This document shows positions 17,587 to 25,311 of a stretch of DNA of 64,000 nucleotides, piece by piece. The stretch is from Pseudomonadota bacterium (GTDB taxonomy: Bacteria > Pseudomonadota > Gammaproteobacteria > Steroidobacterales > Steroidobacteraceae), in assembly GCA_021792755.1 (NCBI GenBank), contig JAJYUA010000014.1:1-64000 (forward strand), in the 5' to 3' direction. The notes beneath the pieces are model-generated. The model had not been told where the DNA came from and did not search any database. It saw only the letters and a program-made list of their open reading frames with translations. The first letter of the stretch is position 1, and each line of letters starts with the position of its first letter. The position numbers were made by a program, and so were the translations under genes.

Positions 17587-19055
17587 GCACACCCCGGAGC
17601 GCCGCCCATGCCGAGGCCTCGGCCTTGCAGGCCGCGGGGCCCTTGCAGGCCGCGGGGCCCTTGCAGGCCGCGGGATCCCCGCGCGCGCTGCAGCCTGCGG
17701 TGCTCATCGTCGATGACGAGCCGGACCTGGCGGAGCTCCTCAGCCTGACGCTGCGGCGCATGAGCCTGCGCACTCGCACGGCGACCGACCTGCTCTCCGC
17801 GCAGCGGCTGCTCAAGGTCGAGCCCTTCGACCTGTGCCTGACCGACATGCGCCTGCCCGACGGCAACGGGCTCGACCTCGTGGCCTGGATCCAGGAAAAC
17901 CGCGCCCAGCTGCCGGTGGCGGTGATCACCGCCCACGGCAACGTGGAATCGGCCGTGCGGGCGCTGAAGCTCGGCGCCTTCGACTTCGTCTCCAAGCCGG
18001 TCGATCTCGGGGCGCTGCGCAAGCTCGTCGACAGCGCCATCCGCTTGAAAGCCGAGGCGCTCGAGCAGACCCAGGAATCGAGCAGCTCGCGGCTCATCGG
18101 ACACTCCCAGCCCATGGAGCAGCTGCGCGAGCTGATCGCGCGCGTCTCGCGCAGCCAGGCACCGGTGCACATCTGCGGCGAGTCCGGCACCGGCAAGGAA
18201 CTGGTCGCCCGCTTGATCCACGAATCGGGCGCCCGGCGGGACCGGCCCTTCGTCGCGGTCAACTGCGGCGCCATCCCCACCGAGCTGATGGAAAGCGAGT
18301 TCTTCGGCCACAAGCGCGGCAGCTTCACCGGTGCGGTGGCCGACAAGAAAGGGCTGGTGCAGGTCGCGGAGGGCGGGACGCTGTTCCTCGACGAGGTCGC
18401 GGACCTGCCGCTGCACATGCAGGTGAAGCTGTTGCGGGTGGTGCAGGAGAAAACCGTCCGTCCCGTGGGCGAGTCCCGTGAGGAGCCGGTGGACGTGCGC
18501 ATCCTGTCGGCTACCCACAAGAACCTCACCGATCTCGTCGGCCAGGGGCTCTTCCGTGAGGATCTTTTCTATCGCATCAACGTGATCGAGATGCACGTGC
18601 CGGCGCTGCGCGAGCGCCCCGAGGACATCCCGCAGATCGCCCACGCCGCGCTGGCGCGGCTCGCGCGCCGCCTCGGCGGCCGCGGGCAGAGCCCGACCCA
18701 GAGCGCGCGGGCGCCGCGCCTCGGCGAAGATGCGCTCGCGCTGCTCTGCACCTACCCCTTCCCCGGCAATGTCCGGGAGCTGGAGAACGTGCTCGAGCGC
18801 GCGCTCACCCTGAGCGTGAGCGGCGTGATCGCGGCTGAGCACATCCGGCTGCGGGCCTCCGCGCGGCCACAAGCCGCGGCGTCGCTCGCCGAGGAGAGCC
18901 CGAGCGCCCTCGGCGATCACCTGGAAGGCATCGAGCGCGGCGCGATCCTGCAGGCGCTCGAGAAGACCCGCTACAACAAGACCGCCGCCGCCAAGCTCCT
19001 CGGCATGAGCTTCCGCGCGCTGCGCTACCGCATCAAGAAGCTCGGCATCGAATAG
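17562..19055 (+). CDS. pilR: Sigma-54-dependent response regulator PilR
   Basis: NtrC-class activator of 497 residues. The receiver domain (46-160) has D51-D52, phospho-acceptor D95 (TDMRLPDGNG), T123 and K145. The AAA+ domain has Walker A GESGTGKE (206-213), the sigma-54 contact loop GSFTGA (253-258, the form normal in PilR) and Walker B TLFLDEVADLP. A C-terminal Fis-type helix-turn-helix ends in AAAKLLGMSFRALRYRIKKLGIE. The start overlaps the pilS end by 25 bp; a TTG at 17583 is an alternative. The first 45 residues are an extra, low-complexity leader with a triplicated LQAAGP unit. Its expected target, a -24/-12 promoter, lies upstream of pilA at 35398. Confidence 0.93.
   Translation: MDSGDRALSTPRSAAHAEASALQAAGPLQAAGPLQAAGSPRALQPAVLIVDDEPDLAELLSLTLRRMSLRTRTATDLLSAQRLLKVEPFDLCLTDMRLPDGNGLDLVAWIQENRAQLPVAVITAHGNVESAVRALKLGAFDFVSKPVDLGALRKLVDSAIRLKAEALEQTQESSSSRLIGHSQPMEQLRELIARVSRSQAPVHICGESGTGKELVARLIHESGARRDRPFVAVNCGAIPTELMESEFFGHKRGSFTGAVADKKGLVQVAEGGTLFLDEVADLPLHMQVKLLRVVQEKTVRPVGESREEPVDVRILSATHKNLTDLVGQGLFREDLFYRINVIEMHVPALRERPEDIPQIAHAALARLARRLGGRGQSPTQSARAPRLGEDALALLCTYPFPGNVRELENVLERALTLSVSGVIAAEHIRLRASARPQAAASLAEESPSALGDHLEGIERGAILQALEKTRYNKTAAAKLLGMSFRALRYRIKKLGIE
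17623..17676 (+). repeat. Three tandem 18 bp repeats in the pilR leader
   Basis: The unit CCTTGCAGGCCGCGGGGC occurs three times with period 18 (starts 17623, 17641, 17659; the last differs in its final two bases). It encodes LQAAGP repeats before the receiver domain. Copy-number change would stay in frame, so it can vary without killing pilR. Confidence 0.9.
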
Positions 19056-19448
19056 CCGGCAAAGCCGCCCGGGGCTCCCCCGGCAACCGACGCAACGGCC
19101 AGGGTCCGCCGCCGGATTCGCGCACGTTTCGCCAAGGTGGGGCCGAATGCCCCGGCGACTTCCATCCCAGCTGTCGCACTCTGCCCGGGGCGCCTGTCTC
19201 CACCCGCCTCGCGCAGGAAATACCGGCCGAGGCGTTGGTCCGCAGCCTGCACTCCTTCACCACGTTTCTCGAGATCGCAGCGCGCGCCGATGTCCGGGTG
19301 ACGAGCGTTTCGCGCCTCTTCGCCGGTCCGGCCAGCCTCCTTGAACCAACGACGGCTACCTTGACACGCGCCGCTTGTGCTGCATTACTGCCAACCCTGC
19401 GCCGAATTGACACACAACACCGATTGCGCCAGCCGGAGGAGCAGGGGG
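19056..19448 (+). promoter_or_regulatory. 393 bp gene-free region with a candidate sigma-70 promoter
   Basis: No coding capacity that I trust lies between pilR and the membrane-protein gene. A TTGACA at 19361-19366, a 17 nt spacer and ATTACT at 19384-19389 form a plausible promoter giving a leader of about 55 nt. A second TTGACA at about 19408 has no matching -10. A strong GGAGGAG ribosome binding site lies at 19436-19442. This would drive the plus-strand glycan genes. Confidence 0.45.
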
Positions 19449-21500
19449 ATGTGGGAGCCGAAGCGGTCCAGGGACCATGGCAAACGACCTTCGCAAGAGC
19501 TCGGGTGGACCATCCACTTCGGCGTATTCGCCCTCATGCTCGCGGTCACCATGCCCCGGCTCGTGCGCTCGTTTTGTCCGGCCTGGGACAAACTGGACAC
19601 ATCCTGGGCATGGATGCTCGGCTATTCTTTACAACATCACCTGCAGTGGGGCAAAGCCGCATTATTCACCTACGGCCCGCTCGGCTTCCTGTCCCGTGCG
19701 TACTTTTATTCCGATCACGCGCTGTGGGGCTTGACCGCAACGGCGCGCCTCGCCTCCTGGTTCGCTCTCGGACTCGGGTTCGCCTGCATCCTGCGCAGAC
19801 TCGTCCCCGACGGCAGACCGTTCGCGCGCACCACTGTGCCCGTTGCGATAGGCTGGATCGTGGGGGCCTCCTTCGTGCATCTGGCCGCCCAGTCCACGTT
19901 CCTCGGCGTACTGCTGCTGGCGCTCGCCATGGTGGAGGCAAGCGCCGCCGGCGTCATCGCCGCATCCGTTCTTTCCGGGTCTCTTCTTGCGCTCGGATCC
20001 CTGATCAAATCGACCGCGCTCATCATATCCCTGTTCGTTCTGCTCGTTTACCCGGCGCTCTGGCGGTATGCGCGAGGCCGCAAGGGCGCGCCACATCTGG
20101 CCTTCGTCCCGCTGCCGAGCTTCCTCATCTCCTTCTGCGCGTTGTGGCTGCTCTCATCGCAATCGCTCGCCCACCTGGCGGCCTATTTCCGCGGCACCTG
20201 GGCGATAGCGAGCGGCTACACGCCGGCCATGTCGATTCCCGGCATGCCGCTTCAGATAGCCTTCGCATTGACGATCCTGGCGCTGCTCGCGGCGGCGCTC
20301 GTGGGATTGCTCGTCGGCTCGAGGCACCTGCTTGCAGGGCAATGCCTGCTGCTCGCAGTGATCGCGTTTTGGGCATGGAAGGAGGGCTTTACACGCCAAG
20401 ATTGGGGCTACTTCCGGCATCCCATGATCTTCTACGGTATCGCGCTGCTCATCGCGAGCGCCGGTACCGTTCTGCTGTCGAAGGAGAGCGCCTGGCGCCT
20501 GCGACTGCCGGTGTACGCCGCCTATGGGCTCGCGCTGTGGTGCTCGATGCAGGGATATCCGCTGTGGGCGGTATCCTATGTGCATGTACTGGGCAACTAT
20601 GAGAATTATCTCGGCTTGATCTCTTCCCGATCGCGCAGGGCCGCCGCGCAACGCGTTCAGACCACGGCGATACGCAGGCAATACGCGCTCGCCGACGGGG
20701 TGTTGGACGCCGTGGGGCGCGAATCCGTCGATGTGATTCCCTGGTCGCTCATGATGGCCCAGGGATATCGCATGCGCCTGCTCGCAAGCCCGGTGTTTCA
20801 ATCCTATTCCGCCTATACCCCCTATCTCGATCGGATGAACGCGCAGCAGATATGGGACGGCAGCAGCGCCGACAAGATCATATACTCCTATCGCACCATA
20901 GACCGCCGATATGCCGCATTCGACGAGCCTGCCACCTTCAGGGCCATGCTGAGCTGTTACCGGACGGAATATCCCGGCGCGCCCTACTCGGTATTGACTC
21001 GTGTCGCCTGCGCGCGGCCGCCGATGCGGGCAGCGGGCGAGCCGCAGCAAGGCGCCCTCGGCAGCTGGATCGCGGTTCCCCGGCAGGCGAGCTTTGCCGA
21101 CATCGGGGTGCGCACCACCGTGCTCGGGCGCGTCACGGATATTCTGTACAAACCCAGCCTGGTCTGGCTTTACTTCAGATTGCGCGATGGCCGCACCAAA
21201 GGACCCTATCGATTCGTCTATGCGGTGGGCGGGGATGGACTGTTCGTCGAATATTTCCTCGGCACGCAATCGCAAGCCGATCTGCTGTTTGCGGGCAAGA
21301 CCTCCGGGCTGCGCAGGATTGCCGCAATCAAGATCACCACCCGCTCGCCTCTTTTCACCCGCCCGCTCTCGAGCGGCGGCGCGCAGTCCGCGGATTACGC
21401 GCGCCATTTTGCGATCCGCTTCCTGCGCGAGGCCGGCAGGCATCGGCCGCCGACCGCGGGCGCCCGATGCCTGCCTTGCGCCGGCGGGCGCCGGCGCTGA
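19449..21500 (+). CDS. Polytopic membrane protein, GT-C glycosyltransferase-like
   Basis: A 683-residue protein I cannot place in a named family. The first helix (20-36) is followed by an acidic WDKLD motif (46-50) and a LFTYGPLGFLSRAYFY loop. About ten more hydrophobic helices run to about residue 385, then a largely soluble C-terminal domain of about 300 residues. One N-terminal catalytic loop with acidic residues, many helices and a C-terminal soluble domain is the plan of GT-C enzymes that use polyprenyl-phosphate sugars. It opens the plus-strand operon that carries DprE1/DprE2-like genes. The ATG at 19449 has an excellent ribosome binding site; the upstream in-frame ATG was rejected. GT-C assignment is inference; a polymerase or transporter is possible. 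The last 25 residues are poorly ordered. Confidence 0.6.
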   Translation: MWEPKRSRDHGKRPSQELGWTIHFGVFALMLAVTMPRLVRSFCPAWDKLDTSWAWMLGYSLQHHLQWGKAALFTYGPLGFLSRAYFYSDHALWGLTATARLASWFALGLGFACILRRLVPDGRPFARTTVPVAIGWIVGASFVHLAAQSTFLGVLLLALAMVEASAAGVIAASVLSGSLLALGSLIKSTALIISLFVLLVYPALWRYARGRKGAPHLAFVPLPSFLISFCALWLLSSQSLAHLAAYFRGTWAIASGYTPAMSIPGMPLQIAFALTILALLAAALVGLLVGSRHLLAGQCLLLAVIAFWAWKEGFTRQDWGYFRHPMIFYGIALLIASAGTVLLSKESAWRLRLPVYAAYGLALWCSMQGYPLWAVSYVHVLGNYENYLGLISSRSRRAAAQRVQTTAIRRQYALADGVLDAVGRESVDVIPWSLMMAQGYRMRLLASPVFQSYSAYTPYLDRMNAQQIWDGSSADKIIYSYRTIDRRYAAFDEPATFRAMLSCYRTEYPGAPYSVLTRVACARPPMRAAGEPQQGALGSWIAVPRQASFADIGVRTTVLGRVTDILYKPSLVWLYFRLRDGRTKGPYRFVYAVGGDGLFVEYFLGTQSQADLLFAGKTSGLRRIAAIKITTRSPLFTRPLSSGGAQSADYARHFAIRFLREAGRHRPPTAGARCLPCAGGRRR

Positions 21501-21524
21501 CTCGGCGCCGGGACGGACGACCTC

Positions 21525-22463
21525 GTGCAACCGACCTCGAAAATAGTGATCTGCGGCGGCGCGGGCCTGGTGGGGCAGAATCTGGTCTGCTGCCTGGACG
21601 GCCACGGCTGCGGCAACGTGCTCGTCATCGACAAGTCCGCGGCGAATCTTGCGGTGCTGAAGCGGCTGCACCCGCACGTTTCCGTGCTGTGCGCAGATCT
21701 CGCCGAACCGGGGGACTGGCAACGGCATTTCGAGGCAGCCGAGAATGTCGTGATGTTGCAGGCCCAGATCGGCGCGACGCACAGCGATCCGTTCGTTCGC
21801 AACAACATTGATTCCACCCGCAACGTCCTCGACGCCATACACAGGTTCCAGGTTCCCTACACGGTTCACGTGAGCTCCTCGGTGGTCAATTCCGTGGCCG
21901 AGGACCTGTATGCGACCACCAAGAGGGAACAAGAGCGCCTGGTCGCCGCAAGCGGCATACCTCATGTCGTGCTGCGGCCAACTCTGATGTTCGGCTGGTT
22001 CGATCGAAAGCATCTGGGGTGGCTGTCGCGCTTCATGCGCCGCGTGCCGGTGTTCCCGATCCCCGGCGACGGGCGCTATCCGCGCCAGCCGCTGTACGCG
22101 GGAGACTTCTGCGAAATCATCGTCAGCTGCCTCGGCTCGCGCCCGCGCCAGACGTTCGATATCACCGGATTGGAGCGCATCGATTACCTGGACATGATCC
22201 GCCAGATCAGGAGCGCCGTCGGAGCCCGGTGCGCGATCGTCAGGATCCCCTACGGCCTCTTCAGCCTGCTGCTGAGGCTCTGGGGGCTATTTGACCGCAA
22301 TCCGCCTTTTACCGCCGAGCAGCTCGCGGCGCTCGTCGCCGCGGATGTGTTCGATGTCATTGACTGGGAAGCCCGATTCGATGTAAAGGCGACACCGTTC
22401 GCGGTCGCAATTGACCGCACCTTCCGCGATCCGCGCTACAGCCCGATCGTGCTCGAGTTTTGA
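21525..22463 (+). CDS. NAD(P)-dependent epimerase/dehydratase (extended SDR)
   Basis: This 312-residue protein has the nucleotide-binding loop GGAGLVG (residues 11-17), an acidic residue after strand 2 (VIDKSAANL) and the catalytic YATTK (YxxxK) with preceding SSSVV. These mark an extended short-chain dehydrogenase acting on a nucleotide sugar or lipid-linked substrate. The start is GTG 21525, 24 bp after the membrane protein. The stop overlaps the next gene's TTG start. Substrate unknown; in this context a sugar-nucleotide or polyprenyl-sugar intermediate is the reasonable guess. Confidence 0.8.
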   Translation: MQPTSKIVICGGAGLVGQNLVCCLDGHGCGNVLVIDKSAANLAVLKRLHPHVSVLCADLAEPGDWQRHFEAAENVVMLQAQIGATHSDPFVRNNIDSTRNVLDAIHRFQVPYTVHVSSSVVNSVAEDLYATTKREQERLVAASGIPHVVLRPTLMFGWFDRKHLGWLSRFMRRVPVFPIPGDGRYPRQPLYAGDFCEIIVSCLGSRPRQTFDITGLERIDYLDMIRQIRSAVGARCAIVRIPYGLFSLLLRLWGLFDRNPPFTAEQLAALVAADVFDVIDWEARFDVKATPFAVAIDRTFRDPRYSPIVLEF

Positions 22464-23758
22464 AGACCGTGGGCGGACAGACAGTGGCAGTGATCGGTGC
22501 CGGGCCAATGGGGCTCGGCGCCGCCTATCAGCTCGCGCTCGACGGGCATGTGCCGGTGGTATTGGAGGCCGACGACAGGATCGGCGGAATGGCCGCCTCG
22601 TTCGACTTTGGCGGGGTGCAGATCGAGCGCTATTACCATTTTCATTGCACCGCGGATGAGGATCTGTTCATTCTTCTTCGCGAGCTCGGGCTCGAGGAAA
22701 AATTGCACTGGGTCGCGACCCGGATGGGCTACTACTTCGGCGGCCGGGTCCAGCCGTGGGGCAATCCCCGCGCGCTCCTGGCGTTTCGCGGCTTGGGGCC
22801 GATCGACAAGCTTCGCTACGGCATGCATGTCTACCTCGCGACCAGGAGGCAAGATTGCCGTGCGCTCGATAAGCTCGAGGCGACGCGCTGGATTCGCCGA
22901 TGGGTCGGACGGCGCGCATATGAGGTGCTCTGGCGCAACCTGCTTGAGCTGAAGTTCTACCAGTTTGCCCACGAGCTGTCCGCGGCGTGGATCTGCGCGA
23001 GGATCCGCCGGGTGGGCCGCTCCCGCTACGGCCCATTCAGGGAGAAGCTCGGCTTTCTCGACGGAGGATCGGACGTGGTGCTGAGCGCCATGAGCGCGGA
23101 GATCCTGCGCCGCGGCGGGCAGATACGCCTTTCCCAGCCGGTGAGCCGGGTGAGAATCGAAGACGGGGCGGTCGCCGGGGTGGAGACCGGGGAGGGATTC
23201 TCTCCCTTCCAGAAGGTCATCAGCACGGTTCCGATGCCCTACGTGCCTCGGATCATCCCAGACCTGCCCGCCGAGCTGTTGGATAGCTACCGCTCTTTGA
23301 AGAATATCGCGGTGGTCTGCGTCATCGCGAAACTTGCGCGCTCTCTAACGGAAAATTTCTGGCTGAACGTCAATGATCCGCAGATGGATATTCCAGGGCT
23401 CGTCGAATACTCGAACCTGCGCCCGCTCGACCAGCACATCGTGTACGTCCCCTTCTACATGCCGGGCGAACACCCGAAATATCGCGATCCCGACTCGGTT
23501 TTCGAGAGCAAGGTCAAGCGTTACCTCAAGCGCATCAATGTGACGCTGCGTGATCAGGATATCCTGGACATCCGCGTAAGCCGGTACCGCTTCGCCCAAC
23601 CGGTGTGCACACCCGGATTTGCCGACCGATTGCCGCCGATCAATCTACCGGTCCGCGGATTATTTGTCGCCGACACCTCCTTTTACTATCCGGAGGACCG
23701 CGGGATATCGGAAAGCGTCGGCCTGGCGCGAAAAATTGCCCGGATGGCGGTCGGCTAG
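22460..23758 (+). CDS. FAD/NAD(P)-binding oxidoreductase (amine oxidase / UDP-galactopyranose mutase-like)
   Basis: A 432-residue flavoprotein with the FAD-binding GAGPMGLGAAYQLALDG (about residues 13-29), the VVLEADDRIGGMAASF segment that follows in amine-oxidase-type flavoproteins, and a C-terminal FAD motif (GLFVADTSFYYPEDRGISESVGLARKIA split over the last 40 residues). It has an RYYHFHCTADEDLFILLRELGL region seen in protoporphyrinogen-oxidase-like proteins of glycan clusters. The TTG start overlaps the previous stop (TTGA); a GTG at 22469 is an alternative. I often associate this protein and the upstream epimerase with GtrA, UbiA and DprE1/2 homologues, suggesting a shared pathway. Reaction unknown. 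Confidence 0.8.
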   Translation: MKTVGGQTVAVIGAGPMGLGAAYQLALDGHVPVVLEADDRIGGMAASFDFGGVQIERYYHFHCTADEDLFILLRELGLEEKLHWVATRMGYYFGGRVQPWGNPRALLAFRGLGPIDKLRYGMHVYLATRRQDCRALDKLEATRWIRRWVGRRAYEVLWRNLLELKFYQFAHELSAAWICARIRRVGRSRYGPFREKLGFLDGGSDVVLSAMSAEILRRGGQIRLSQPVSRVRIEDGAVAGVETGEGFSPFQKVISTVPMPYVPRIIPDLPAELLDSYRSLKNIAVVCVIAKLARSLTENFWLNVNDPQMDIPGLVEYSNLRPLDQHIVYVPFYMPGEHPKYRDPDSVFESKVKRYLKRINVTLRDQDILDIRVSRYRFAQPVCTPGFADRLPPINLPVRGLFVADTSFYYPEDRGISESVGLARKIARMAVG

Positions 23759-23760
23759 CC

Positions 23761-24153
23761 ATGGCCCTGCGGCGACAATTCGCGCACTTGCCGATCCGCA
23801 CCGGCATCGCCGCACTTTGCAACCTGCTCGGCAGAATCGCCTGCGGAATGGGGGTTGATGACTCCGCTTCCATCGTCCTCGCCGACCGCACCGGCCCGGC
23901 GGCGGCATTGCTGCTGGCGCGCGCCTGCGCGCTCCCGGGCGGGCGCAACGGCATGGGTCGCTGCGCGCGTTACTTCACTTTCGCGAGCGCCCTCGGACCG
24001 GCGCAGGGCGGGTTTGCGAGCATCGCGCCGGCGGACGGTGTTTTTCCGACTCCTCGGAGGCGGCAGCACACGCACGTCCCGGCACACCGCATCGGCGCCG
24101 GGACGCCTGCGCTCACGAGCGATATCGGGCGTGGGGAGCGCTCATTGCGATGA
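23761..24153 (+). pseudogene. Eroded GtrA-family gene (frame intact, helices degraded)
   Basis: The 130-residue frame aligns by eye end to end with a GtrA-like protein: TGIAALCNLLGRIACGM (helix 1), SIVLADRTGPAAALLLARA (helix 2), LPGGRNGMGRCARYFTF, ALGPAQGG (helix 3), then HRIGAGTPALTSDIGRGERSLR, where family members have HAIGVGTPAFTSYIGHKRWSFR-like endings. Charged or Pro residues (Asp, Arg, Pro) interrupt every helix, so it is unlikely to insert as a normal four-helix protein. There is no stop or frameshift, and translational coupling to the next gene (ATGA overlap at 24150) is kept. Either a recently decaying gene or a very divergent GtrA. Confidence 0.5.
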
Positions 24154-25307
24154 CCGCGAGAATGGCCTGCCGATCCGCGCACGAGGTCAGCGGGGACCGT
24201 CCACCGGGCGCCGATGCCGAAGGCGCGCCGGCTGCGGCCACTTCCGCCTGGAACGTCCGGCTCGCTGTGCCGAGGCTGCGGCCCGGCCGGGCGATTCTCG
24301 CCCTGCGCAGGCGCTTGCGGGGCGGCGGGCAGGCCTTTGCGCCGTCCGTGTCAAGGGCCGCCGATCCGCCAGCCGCGGCCCGGCCGGCCGATGAAAAGGC
24401 CGTGCTGGAGGTGCTGGAGCGGCCGCAGCGAGCGAACTGGCGCACGTGGCTGCGGCAGCTTCGGCTCCATCAGTGGCTGAAGAATCTGCTGATTTTCGTG
24501 CCTCTCGTCGCGGCCCGCAAACTCGGCGATCCGAAGATGCTTGCAGCGGCGGCCGCGGCGTTCGTTGCCTTCGGCTGCGTCGCCTCGGCGACCTACATCG
24601 TCAACGATCTGTTCGACCTGTCCCACGATCGACGCCATCCGACCAAGCGCCACAGGCCGCTGGCCGCCGGCGTGCTGTCAATACCGTCCGTGGCGGCCGC
24701 GGCGCTGGCACTGCTCGCTGTCGGCTCATCGATCGCTTGCGCCCTGCCCGTGCAATTCGCGCAGGTACTGCTGCTATATCTGGGCGGCACCGTGGCTTAC
24801 TCCCTTTTCCTGAAGCGCAGCGCACCCCTTGACACCTTTGCGCTCGCCGGGCTCTATGCGCTGCGCATGCTGGCGGGCAACGCGGCCACGGGACTCGCGC
24901 CGTCATTCTGGCTGCTCGCATTTTCGATCTTCCTGTTCCTGAGCCTCGCCATGGCCAAGAGGTACGCGGAGCTGCTGCGGCTGAGATCCAACGGAGAAAG
25001 CGCGCCGCCCGGACGGGGCTACCTGGCCGCCGATCGGGAAATGGTGGGACAGCTCGGGGTCGCGGCCGGCTACGCCTCGGCGCTGGTGCTGGCGCTGTAC
25101 TTCAACAGCCCGCAGGCAGCGCTGCTGTACAGCAGACCCGGACTGCTGTGGCTGCTCTGTGTGCTGTTGCTCTATTGGATCACCCACCTCTGGCTCGTTG
25201 CACACCGTGGCCGGCTCGACGATGACCCGGTCATTTTCGCGATGCGTGACCGGGTGAGCCGCCTCGTGGCTCTGCTCGCCGCCGCGCTCCTGATCCTTGC
25301 GCGGTGA
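24150..25307 (+). CDS. UbiA-family prenyltransferase (decaprenyl-phosphate phosphoribosyltransferase-like)
   Basis: A 385-residue protein. After an unrecognised hydrophilic leader of about 100 residues, the UbiA domain starts at LRQLRLHQWLKNLLIFVPLVA. The metal-binding motif is NDLFDLSHD (152-160), followed by TKRHRPLAAG, a signature of the Rv3806c/UbiA subgroup that transfers phosphoribose from PRPP to polyprenyl phosphate. About nine membrane helices follow. Many homologues carry an N-terminal HAD phosphatase domain, which would remove the 5-phosphate; here only an Ala/Arg/Pro-rich leader remains and no DxDGT is seen. Downstream DprE1/DprE2-like genes strongly support the polyprenyl-phosphoribose role. 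Strand and operon position are shared with its neighbours. Confidence 0.82.
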   Translation: MTARMACRSAHEVSGDRPPGADAEGAPAAATSAWNVRLAVPRLRPGRAILALRRRLRGGGQAFAPSVSRAADPPAAARPADEKAVLEVLERPQRANWRTWLRQLRLHQWLKNLLIFVPLVAARKLGDPKMLAAAAAAFVAFGCVASATYIVNDLFDLSHDRRHPTKRHRPLAAGVLSIPSVAAAALALLAVGSSIACALPVQFAQVLLLYLGGTVAYSLFLKRSAPLDTFALAGLYALRMLAGNAATGLAPSFWLLAFSIFLFLSLAMAKRYAELLRLRSNGESAPPGRGYLAADREMVGQLGVAAGYASALVLALYFNSPQAALLYSRPGLLWLLCVLLLYWITHLWLVAHRGRLDDDPVIFAMRDRVSRLVALLAAALLILAR

Positions 25308-25311
25308 AGTC

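Noticed and set aside
18318-18335. GSFTGA instead of GAFTGA in the PilR sigma-54 contact loop
   Set aside because: GSFTGA is the normal form in the PilR subfamily, so it is not a defect.
19056-19448. Short open frames upstream of the first membrane-protein gene
   Set aside because: None has a ribosome binding site or recognisable sequence; the region is better explained as leader and promoter.
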